Of a DNA stretch of 64,000 nt, positions 37,526 through 48,172 are shown in pieces. The notes below the pieces were generated by a model that did no database searches, had not been told where the DNA came from, and saw only the letters and a program-made list of their open reading frames with translations. The position numbers were made by a program, and so were the translations under genes. This stretch comes from Bradyrhizobium jicamae (GTDB lineage: Bacteria; Pseudomonadota; Alphaproteobacteria; Rhizobiales; Xanthobacteraceae). The stretch lies in assembly GCF_018130695.1 (NCBI RefSeq), contig NZ_JAFCJX010000028.1, forward strand, positions 1 through 64,000. The letters run 5' to 3'. Position 1 is the first letter of the stretch. Each line of letters starts with the position of its first letter.

Positions 37526-39529
37526 ATGGCCAAGACCTATTCGATCTTCGGCGCCGGCGCGTCCGGCCTGTACACCGCCTGGCGCCTGCTCGATGGCAAG
37601 CCAGTGGGCGAGGGAGCCAAGGCGAAGCAGCTCGCCCATGGCGATACGCTCGAGCTCTACGATTGGGGCAAATACGATTTCTCCAAGGAGTATCCGGGGA
37701 CGCGTGCCGCCGGCGCGCGGGTCTGCACCTGGCACTACAAGGACCAGAAGGACAGCTCCTACCTCGAGCTCGGCGGCATGCGCTATTCCGACTGGAACGG
37801 CGACAACGGCGGCGCTGCCGGCGGGCATCGGGTGGTCACGACCGTGATCAAGCAATTGGGCCTCGACCAATATGCAGTGCCGTTCAACACCTCGCCCAAT
37901 CCGCTGTATTATCTGCGTACACGGAACATGTATCTGAACAGCATCACCTCGGCCAATCCGGCGCCGTACAAGGTCGATCACTACGGCGCCGACGATTCAC
38001 CCGATACCGGCTTCACCACGGTGGAACTGCTGGCGGGCACCGCGAAGAATCTGCCGCAGACCCGTGCGGCCTGGTGCGAGTTCTACCAGGACGGCCACAT
38101 CGTCGCCGACCTGCCGCAGACCGCAGTGTATCAAAAGGGCCAGCTGTTCAAGGACATCGGCTACTGGAACCTGATGTACGACCAGTTGGGATCGGAAGGT
38201 TTCAGCTATGTCGCCGACGGCAACGGCTACACCTCGAACGTCATCAACTGGAATTCGGCGGTCGCGCTGCAATCCAACAATGAATTTACGCCGGGCACCG
38301 AATACAAGACGCTGACCACGGGCTATTCCAGCATCTTCAACGCGCTGTTCGATGCGATCGTGGCGCTCGCAAAAGCCAGGGGCGTGCGCTTCGACTATCA
38401 CCCCGACACGCGGCTGCATTCGATCCTCAAGACCGGCGACGGCATCCGCTATGCCATTGCGACGCGCAAGACACCGAACAAGAAATCGGCGACCCGGACC
38501 ACGAACGCCGCCTGGCTCGCGATGCCGCGCTATGCGATCGACCTGGTGGCGCAGGCGACGCGCTATGAGGACCATGAGGGCCTCGACGTATTGAACCACC
38601 AGAAGGTCCAGTTCTTTCTGGAGTCGGCAATCATGCAACCGTCCTACAAGGTCGGCATGTTCTTCGACCAGGAATGGTGGACCGACACGACCAATCCGGC
38701 TCTGCAATATCCGGCCCCGATCCTGGCCTATGAGGTGACGCTGCAGGTGCTGGCTCGCCTCGCGAAGCAGGAGTTTCCGGCCCACTACATCGCAGCGATG
38801 AAGAACAGTCCGGCGATCCTCGAGACGCCGTACGCGTCGACGTCCGATTTCGTCCACGCGGTCGAGCATGCGATCCAGGAGCGGTTGACCGTGAAGCAGG
38901 AGGAGCAGCTGCTGGCTGCTGCCAAGCGCAACACCATCGGCCCGAGCGTCACCGACACGCCGATCCGCCAGGTCGTCTATTTCGGCAACAACGCGCGGGA
39001 CCAGCATGCCAAGCCGGTGTTCGGCCTGCTCGCGAGCTATGACGACGAGATGTACACCGGCTTCTGGCAGGACCTCGAGCTCGGACCGGAGGCCGGGCGC
39101 AAGGTCCCGATCTCCGAGGACATGCAGCCGCTCGACGGGCCGCGCAAGGCACCCGACATCATGGTCAAGATGCTGCGTGCCCAGCTCGCGGCCGTGCATT
39201 TTGGTCCGCAATCCGATTATACGGCGGTGCCGGAGCCGCTCGAAACCAAATACATGGACTGGTCGCTGCCGCCGTTCAACGCCGGCTACCACGCCTATGC
39301 CGCGCATTACGACGTCTGCGACGTGCAGCAGAAGATCCGAAAACCTTCGCAACTGATCGATGGCGCGGACGCCGACATCTTCATCGTCGGCGAAACCTAT
39401 TCCAACGACCAGGCCTGGGTGGAGGGCGCGTTCTGCACGGCTGAGTCGGTGCTGAACGACTTCTTCGGCATCGCGCCGATCATCGACGACAGCAACTATC
39501 CCTTCATCTGTCCGTCGCGCAAGAAGTAG
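37526..39529 (+). CDS. FAD-dependent amine/L-amino-acid oxidase-like protein
   Basis: 667 residues. The N-terminal dinucleotide fold YSIFGAGASGLYTAWRLL (GxGxxG) ends in an acidic residue in LELYDW, and YLELGGMRYSDW corresponds to the GG motif of flavin monoamine and L-amino-acid oxidases. The C-terminal part has VEGAFCTAESVLNDFF, the FAD-closing segment of this fold (usual form G-A-x-x-S-G). It is longer than VioA/RebO-type tryptophan oxidases. The start is five bases after the decarboxylase stop with GGAG upstream, so the two are co-translated. An oxidase making a 2-oxo acid for its partner is the simplest reading; this is inference. No signal peptide seen. Confidence 0.8.
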   Translation: MAKTYSIFGAGASGLYTAWRLLDGKPVGEGAKAKQLAHGDTLELYDWGKYDFSKEYPGTRAAGARVCTWHYKDQKDSSYLELGGMRYSDWNGDNGGAAGGHRVVTTVIKQLGLDQYAVPFNTSPNPLYYLRTRNMYLNSITSANPAPYKVDHYGADDSPDTGFTTVELLAGTAKNLPQTRAAWCEFYQDGHIVADLPQTAVYQKGQLFKDIGYWNLMYDQLGSEGFSYVADGNGYTSNVINWNSAVALQSNNEFTPGTEYKTLTTGYSSIFNALFDAIVALAKARGVRFDYHPDTRLHSILKTGDGIRYAIATRKTPNKKSATRTTNAAWLAMPRYAIDLVAQATRYEDHEGLDVLNHQKVQFFLESAIMQPSYKVGMFFDQEWWTDTTNPALQYPAPILAYEVTLQVLARLAKQEFPAHYIAAMKNSPAILETPYASTSDFVHAVEHAIQERLTVKQEEQLLAAAKRNTIGPSVTDTPIRQVVYFGNNARDQHAKPVFGLLASYDDEMYTGFWQDLELGPEAGRKVPISEDMQPLDGPRKAPDIMVKMLRAQLAAVHFGPQSDYTAVPEPLETKYMDWSLPPFNAGYHAYAAHYDVCDVQQKIRKPSQLIDGADADIFIVGETYSNDQAWVEGAFCTAESVLNDFFGIAPIIDDSNYPFICPSRKK

Positions 39530-39550
39530 GCGGTAGGGCCAAGCAAAACG

Positions 39551-39585
39551 AAAAAGCCGGACGCGGTGACCGCGTCCGGCTTTCT
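39551..39585. terminator. Bidirectional rho-independent terminator
   Basis: A perfect 11-base stem, GCCGGACGCGG / CCGCGTCCGGC, with loop TGA, flanked by AAAAA on the left and TTTC on the right. It separates the plus-strand oxidase gene from minus-strand gltA and fits both. Confidence 0.92.
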
Positions 39586-39609
39586 CATGGGCACCAGGTG
39601 CCGCGTGCT

Positions 39610-40911
<1,302 letters not shown>

Positions 40912-41071
40912 CGTGAAATCCCCGATGAAATCGTTGCGAAAACCGACCTTGCCCGGCGGCCGATGTGCGGCGCATGGCGGGGCGGGACGGCTTGTCTAGA
41001 AGGCGTCGGATGATGCGTAGCTTATTGCAATGTGCACTGCAAGATGGACCCTGGGCGGGATCCCGCCGGGC

Positions 41072-42496
41072 TCATCCGGCGGCCTGATCGGCCAGCCGGT
41101 CGAGGCATTCCTGGCGTCCCAGCACGGCCAGAACGTCGAAAATTCCCGGCGATGTCGTGCGTCCGGTGAGCGCCACCCGCAGCGGCTGGGCGACCGCGCC
41201 GAGCTTCAGATTGTTCGCTTCCGCGAAATTCCGCATGGCGGCCTCGGTCGTCTCCGCGCTCCAGTCGGTCACGGCCTCCAGCGCCGTCCGCAGCTGCCCG
41301 ATCAGCTTGCGCGTCTCCGGCGTCAGCAGGGCTACGGCCTTCGGCTCGAGCTCGAGCGGACGGTCGGCGAAGATGAAATAGGCGCCCGCGATCAGCTCGA
41401 TCAGCGTCTTGGCGCGCTCCTTCAGGCTCGGCATCGCGCGCAGCAATTGCGCGCGCGTGGTGTCGTTGAGCTTGGCTTTCAGCGCCGCGCCGTCGGGCAC
41501 GTAGTCCAGCACATTCTCGAACTGGGTCACGAGGGATTGATCGTCGCTATGGCGGATATAATGGCCGTTGAGGTTCTCCAGCTTGGCAAAGTCGAACCGC
41601 GACGCGGAGCGGCCGATCGCCGACAGGTCGAATGCGGCGATCATCTCCTCCGTCGAGAAGATCTCCTGGTCGCCATGGCTCCAGCCGAGCCGGACCAGAT
41701 AGTTGCGCAGCGCCGCGGGCAGGTAGCCCATGGCACGATAGGCCTCGACGCCGAGCGCGCCGTGGCGCTTCGACAGCTTGGCGCCGTCAGGCCCGTGGAT
41801 CAGCGGGATGTGGGACATGCTGGGGATGGTCCATTCCAGCGCATCGTAGATCTGCTTCTGGCGTGCGGCATTGATCAGATGGTCGTCGCCGCGGATCACA
41901 TGGGTGACGCCCATGTCGTGGTCGTCGACCACGACGGCCAGCATGTAGGTCGGCGTGCCGTCGCCCCGCAGCAGCACGAGATCGTCGAGGTTCTCGTTCT
42001 GCCAGACCACACGGCCCTGGACGTGGTCCTCGATCACGGTCTCGCCGGTCTGCGGCGCCTTCAGGCGGATGGTCGGCTTGACGCCATCAGGCGCCGTCGC
42101 GGGATCACGGTCGCGCCACATCCCGTCATAGAGGCGGGTGCGGCCTTCCGCGCGCGCCTTCTCGCGCATCGCGGTCAGCTCTTCGGCGGTGGCGTAGCAG
42201 TGATAGGCGCGGCCCGAGGCCAGCAGGCTCTCGGCTACCTCGCGGTGGCGGGCGGCGCGACTGAACTGGTAGATCACCTCGCCGTCCCAATCGAGCTCCA
42301 GCCACTTCAGGCCGTCCAGGATGGCGGCGATCGCAGGCTCCGTGGAGCGCTCGCGGTCGGTGTCCTCGATCCGCAGCAGCATCTTGCCGCCGTGCTTCCT
42401 GGCATAAAGCCAGTTGAACAGCGCGGTGCGGCCGCCCCCGATATGGAGGAAGCCGGTCGGCGAGGGGGCAAAGCGGGTGACGATGGAATCGGTCAT
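41072..42496 (-). CDS. gltX: Glutamyl-tRNA synthetase
   Basis: Class I synthetase, 474 residues. HIGH-like motif [20 protein letters not shown] at the N-terminus, KMSKS-like [12 protein letters not shown] near residue 240. I chose ATG 42496 ([15 protein letters not shown]) because the family starts here; ATG 42511 five codons upstream is also possible and neither has a clear ribosome binding site. Divergent from glnS, with the shared upstream region between 42497 and 42639. Confidence 0.96.
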   Translation of the reverse strand: MTDSIVTRFAPSPTGFLHIGGGRTALFNWLYARKHGGKMLLRIEDTDRERSTEPAIAAILDGLKWLELDWDGEVIYQFSRAARHREVAESLLASGRAYHCYATAEELTAMREKARAEGRTRLYDGMWRDRDPATAPDGVKPTIRLKAPQTGETVIEDHVQGRVVWQNENLDDLVLLRGDGTPTYMLAVVVDDHDMGVTHVIRGDDHLINAARQKQIYDALEWTIPSMSHIPLIHGPDGAKLSKRHGALGVEAYRAMGYLPAALRNYLVRLGWSHGDQEIFSTEEMIAAFDLSAIGRSASRFDFAKLENLNGHYIRHSDDQSLVTQFENVLDYVPDGAALKAKLNDTTRAQLLRAMPSLKERAKTLIELIAGAYFIFADRPLELEPKAVALLTPETRKLIGQLRTALEAVTDWSAETTEAAMRNFAEANNLKLGAVAQPLRVALTGRTTSPGIFDVLAVLGRQECLDRLADQAAG

Positions 42497-42639
42497 GATC
42501 GGACTGGACATATGCGGGAACGGGCGTGGCTTATAGCAGGAACCGGGCATAACTAAAGCCTGCCGGCCCAGAAAGCAGGCTTGGCTCAAACGGGCGAATT
42601 TGGCAGAAGGTCCGCTCAGAGCTTCCAGGGAACCCTTTG

Positions 42640-44322
<1,683 letters not shown>

Positions 44323-44353
44323 CGTCCGCGAGCGCGACGAACTGGAGGGGATG

Positions 44354-44755
44354 ATGCCAAGCAACGCCGACGACATCGCCTCCGGGATGATCGCAAAGTG
44401 GTCCGCAGGCTTCGGCAAGCTCGATGCCGAGGTGCTGTCATCGCTCTACTCGAAGCACGCCTTCTTCTTCGGATCGAACCCGACGCTCTATCGCGGTCGC
44501 GACGGCGTGAAGAGCTACTTCAACGGCCTGCCGCGCTGGACCTCGCAACGTGTCGCATTTAGCGAGGTCAGTGCCGAGCAGGTCACGCTTGACCTCGTCA
44601 ACATGGCGGGGATCGCGTCGTTCGATCTCGACGGCGGCACATCGTCGCTGTCGGTGAAGATCACCTGGGTGATCGTGCGCGAGGACGGCGACTGGAAGAT
44701 CGCCTGCCATCACGTGTCGTCGCGGACGCCGTTGATTGACGGGGCGGGCCGGTAG
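44354..44755 (+). CDS. SnoaL-like / NTF2-fold protein
   Basis: 133 residues of the NTF2-like fold seen in SgcJ/EcaC-type proteins: ASGMIAKWSAGFGKLDAEVL, LYSKHAFFFGSNPTLYRGRD, VKSYFNGL, and the closing ITWVIVREDGDWKIACHHVS. GGAGGGG is placed well for ATG 44354 and too near for 44351. No catalytic residues identified; 31 bases after glnS, possibly co-transcribed. Confidence 0.75.
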   Translation: MPSNADDIASGMIAKWSAGFGKLDAEVLSSLYSKHAFFFGSNPTLYRGRDGVKSYFNGLPRWTSQRVAFSEVSAEQVTLDLVNMAGIASFDLDGGTSSLSVKITWVIVREDGDWKIACHHVSSRTPLIDGAGR

Positions 44756-44801
44756 TTCTTGTCGAACCAACAAACCCGCCTGTCGTCGCGCCTTCACTTC
44801 A

Positions 44802-45059
44802 TTACTTGGTGCAGGTTTTCTCGGCAGTCATGGCTGTTTGTGCTTCTGCCTGTGTCCGATGCGCCATGCCGATGACCTTCATGTTGCCGCCAGCGGCAGG
44901 CTGGGCGCTGACAATCTGACATTTCATCGTCGTGGTATCTTGAGCCAGGTAGAACGAGGAACCTGATGGCGGAGCCTGACCGGTTGTTTTGTCCTGCTGC
45001 GCGAAAGAAGGTGCCGAGAATGCGAGGATAGCGACCGTCGCTAGAAGAATTTTCGTCAT
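44802..45059 (-). CDS. Small secreted protein of unknown function
   Basis: 85 residues with a signal peptide cut after APSFAQQ. The mature part, SSFYLAQDTTTMKCQIVSAQ ... MAHRTQAEAQTAM ... TCTK, matches a small exported type I recall in Bradyrhizobium (FYV-QDT-K-C pattern, two Cys). AGGAGGT is well placed before the ATG at 45059, so the longer frame to 45173 is unlikely. Confidence 0.7.
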   Translation of the reverse strand: MTKILLATVAILAFSAPSFAQQDKTTGQAPPSGSSFYLAQDTTTMKCQIVSAQPAAGGNMKVIGMAHRTQAEAQTAMTAEKTCTK

Positions 45060-45326
45060 GGTGTCTACCTCCTGGTCTTGGACAGCGGGCAAATGGAGGC
45101 AGCCGATAATGGTTCCTGCGACGCGGGATTTATTTTCTGCGCGCTCCGTGGGCCGCTCTCGGGCCTGTCTCATGCGCCGCTGAGCCGTCGCGGCCTGGCT
45201 CGCAGGTATGAATCGCCTTGGCTGTCGCCGAATGTCGTGCGCGCTCGATCTCGATGGCGCACCCCCTTCAGGATCTCGGCACGAAGCTACGGGATCGTCC
45301 CACGTCCTGGCGAGTTGGTAGGGTCC

Positions 45327-45524
45327 CTAGGGCGTTCGGGGAGTATCAGGACTTCCGTCTGTACGTGTGATCAGCTCGAAAATGGCGACATGGGTGTTTT
45401 CCACCCAATACTCCAGCGTGTCACCGCAGATCGTACAGGATGCGTGACCGGTATGCGGCACCAGGAACTTCTCGTCAGTGCGATGATACTCGGCGCCGCA
45501 ATTGTTACATCTGACAATCGCCAT
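45327..45524 (-). CDS. Small zinc-ribbon protein
   Basis: 65 residues with two CxxC knuckles, CNNCGAEYHRTDEKFLV and ASCTICGDTLEYW, a rubredoxin-like or zinc-ribbon fold. Similar short proteins (MAIV-C--CGAEFER ... CPVCG--LE-W) are frequent in rhizobia. Probably cytosolic; function unknown. Confidence 0.72.
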   Translation of the reverse strand: MAIVRCNNCGAEYHRTDEKFLVPHTGHASCTICGDTLEYWVENTHVAIFELITRTDGSPDTPRTP

Positions 45525-45892
45525 TTCGGAAGTATGCGCCTCCGCTCGCCCGTTTTCCAGTACGGATGGCTGCCATATTCAAACTCTCCACGCTGGACAC
45601 TTCACCGCGCAGCAGGAAGACGTGATCGCACTTGAGTGCATGCGTCGCCGCGCCTGCGGTCTCAGCTCTGGCGCAGCCCGTGCATCAGCTTCATGGCGTC
45701 TGCTGCCAGGTTTTGGCCAGTTCGGCTTCGCCTTTGGTCTCAAGCTCGATGGCGTTCTGGGCCGCTTCCGCAATGGCCGGGCAGGGAGGCCGGCTGCCGG
45801 ATCGCGAGGGGCAGCGGCAACACAACGCAGGCTGGACGGATGCCTTTTCCATCGGCGGCCCACCATATCCATGGAAGAGGGAGGTGAGCATT
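45525..45892. other. Intergenic region with a possible gene relic
   Basis: No intact gene seen. On the minus strand near 45691-45780 a frame reads AIAEAAQNAIELETKGEAEL then AKTWQQTP and a stop; after a one-base shift it continues MKLMHGLRQS and stops. This could be the tail of a decayed phasin-like gene. Evidence is weak. Confidence 0.3.
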
Positions 45893-46255
45893 ATGCGCAT
45901 TCAACACTGGCAGGACGCTGCCAGCCTCTTGGTCGGCGTTTGGTTGGTCGTGTCGCCGTTTGCCCTGGGATTCTCCGGGGTAGCGCTCTGGATCTCAATC
46001 GCGCTCGGGCTTGGCGTCGTGCTGTTTGCCGTCGAGGCATTCATCGTTCCATCCTATCTGGAGGAATGGGGCGAGATGCTGATGGGACTGGCTCTGATAC
46101 TGGCGCCCTGGACGTTCGGTTATGAAGCTGGATCGGTCACGACGAGCAGCGTGCTGGCCGGCATCGTGGTGATCCTGCTCGCTGGCTGGGAACTGCTGAC
46201 GGATTGTGATTTCGCCACCTGGTGGCATGATCGCTGGCATCACCGGGCCGGCTGA
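45893..46255 (+). CDS. SPW-repeat membrane protein
   Basis: 120 residues, about four membrane spans in two similar halves; WLVVSPFALGFSG and LILAPWTFGYEAG are the paired SPW-type motifs. The first half begins WQDAASLLVGVW. GGGAGGTGAGC precedes the ATG at 45893. The C-terminus is His/Trp-rich (FATWWHDRWHHRAG). Function unknown. Confidence 0.82.
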   Translation: MRIQHWQDAASLLVGVWLVVSPFALGFSGVALWISIALGLGVVLFAVEAFIVPSYLEEWGEMLMGLALILAPWTFGYEAGSVTTSSVLAGIVVILLAGWELLTDCDFATWWHDRWHHRAG

Positions 46256-46455
46256 GAAGCAAAGCCGATCGAACTATCGACCTGACCGCCATCAACTGGC
46301 GGCCGGAGACGGGGGATTGGCGTGGGGCTTCGGACGAAATCACGGCCGAAGGAAGAGGCAGAGCGGCACGACGTTGCAAAAACGCCGTCCGCTCTTGCCG
46401 AAGGCGAACAGTGACACTGGCAGCAGGCGGGTGACTCCTGCAGCGGCGTATTTCC

Positions 46456-47784
46456 TCACGCTGCCGTTCTCGCCTCGATCTGCTCCCAGATCCTGGTCCG
46501 GCGCGTCTCCGGCATCAGGAAGACGGCAAGCACGAAGCAGACGGCGGGGACGACGATCGGATAGATCAGCGCATAGCCGATGCTGCCGGTGGCTGCGAAA
46601 GCGGCAGACGTGATGAACGGGACCAACCCGCCGCCCCAGCCGTTGCCGATGTGATAGGGCACCGACACTGACGTGTACCTGATCCTGGCGGGGAAGTATT
46701 CCGCCAGGAACGCGCCGACCGGCCCGTACACCATCCCGACATAGCAAACCAGGATGAAGATGATAAAGACCGCGATCGGATAGTTGATGTTGCCGGGCTG
46801 CGTGACCGTTCCGAGCCACAGATACAGCGGGTAGTAAGTGAGCGCGGCTAGCAGCATGCCGCCCAGGATCACCGGCTTGCGGCCGATCTGATCGGACAGC
46901 CAACCGAAGAAGATCAGGCTCGGGGTGGCGATCAGCAACGCTGCGCCCACGATGTAGGCTGACGTCACGGGGTCGACCTTGGAGACCTGCTGCAGGAAGT
47001 ACAATGCCCAGAACTGGCCGCTGTACCAGACCACGCCTTGTCCGATCAGGACGATGATGGCGATCCCGATGTATTTGATGTTGGCGCTGAGGAAGGCCTC
47101 CCTCCAGGGATTCCGGGTCATCTGGCCGCGCGCCTTGATCTCCTGGAAGATCGGGGTCTCCTGCAGTTGCAGGCGGATGTAGATCGCGATGGCCACCAGC
47201 AGGAACGACAGCAGGAATGGAACGCGCCATGCCCACTCGTCGAAGGCCTTGTTGCCGAACCATGTCCGGGTCAGGACGATCACGGCCAGCGACACCACGA
47301 TCCCGAGCGTCGGCGAGGTCTGCAGCCAGCCAGTGTAGTAGCCGCGTCGGTCGTCGGGCACATGTTCGGCGACATAGGTGATGGCGCCGCCATATTCGCC
47401 GCCCAGGCACAGACCCTGGATCATTCGCAAGCCGAACAAAAGGAAAGCGGCCGTGAGACCGATCGATTGGTAGGTCGGGATCAAGCCGATCGCGCCCGTT
47501 CCCAATCCCATGCCGGTGAGCGTGATAAGGAAGGTATACTTGCGCCCCACCCGGTCGCCCATCCATCCGAACAGGAATGCTCCGAGCGGACGGATCAGGA
47601 ATCCTGCGGTGAACAGCGCGATCGTGCTCAGCAGGGCTGCAACGGGATGGGATTGCTCGAAGAACTTGACCGACAGAACTGCGGCCAGGCTGCCAAAGAT
47701 ATAGAAGTCATACCATTCGATGATGTTTCCCACGGATGCTGCGACAATCACGCGGCGAAAATCCCTCGGTACTTGAACTGCCAT
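46456..47784 (-). CDS. MFS transporter, metabolite:H+ symporter (MHS) family
   Basis: 442 residues, twelve predicted spans. N-terminal NIIEWYDFYIFGSLAAVLSV and GWMGDRVGRKYTFLI are characteristic of MHS transporters (ShiA, ProP, KgtP, CitA relatives); the second half has GWLSDQIGRKPVILGGMLLA. Likely substrate: an organic acid, betaine or similar, imported with protons; cannot be narrowed. GGGAG precedes the ATG. Monocistronic. Confidence 0.9.
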   Translation of the reverse strand: MAVQVPRDFRRVIVAASVGNIIEWYDFYIFGSLAAVLSVKFFEQSHPVAALLSTIALFTAGFLIRPLGAFLFGWMGDRVGRKYTFLITLTGMGLGTGAIGLIPTYQSIGLTAAFLLFGLRMIQGLCLGGEYGGAITYVAEHVPDDRRGYYTGWLQTSPTLGIVVSLAVIVLTRTWFGNKAFDEWAWRVPFLLSFLLVAIAIYIRLQLQETPIFQEIKARGQMTRNPWREAFLSANIKYIGIAIIVLIGQGVVWYSGQFWALYFLQQVSKVDPVTSAYIVGAALLIATPSLIFFGWLSDQIGRKPVILGGMLLAALTYYPLYLWLGTVTQPGNINYPIAVFIIFILVCYVGMVYGPVGAFLAEYFPARIRYTSVSVPYHIGNGWGGGLVPFITSAAFAATGSIGYALIYPIVVPAVCFVLAVFLMPETRRTRIWEQIEARTAA

Positions 47785-48172
47785 GTGCGTCTCCCATCAA
47801 ATCAAACGTCAATCCGCGCGTTTTGAGCGCTCTATTCGCTCGCGGAATGCGCTTGGGCGCGACGCGACAGGCGAGAGTTGCGAGTTGCGTCCGCAACGCC
47901 TTGTCTCAGGGGAATTCTGAGCCACCTGAGAAGAGCTCCAGCGGTCATCCGTACCGCGAGCTATGACCGCCTCTCGCCCGACTGTCCGGGAACGGAGGCG
48001 CAGGATCAGTCTAATCCCGATGGTCCTGGCGTCTTATGAGACTTTCGGCTCGATTGCTTGGCTGCAGGCCGAAGTTTGCCGACGCCAGCGCTGCATTCCG
48101 CTTCTGTTCCGCTAGCCCGGACGTGACACCTTCCGGTAGCTTTGGGTCTCGACAGGGATCGCAAGGCGAGGG
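47785..48172. other. Intergenic region between divergent MFS and comEC genes
   Basis: 388 bases that must hold both promoters. I found no gene, no clear sigma-70 boxes and no long palindrome. Confidence 0.5.
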
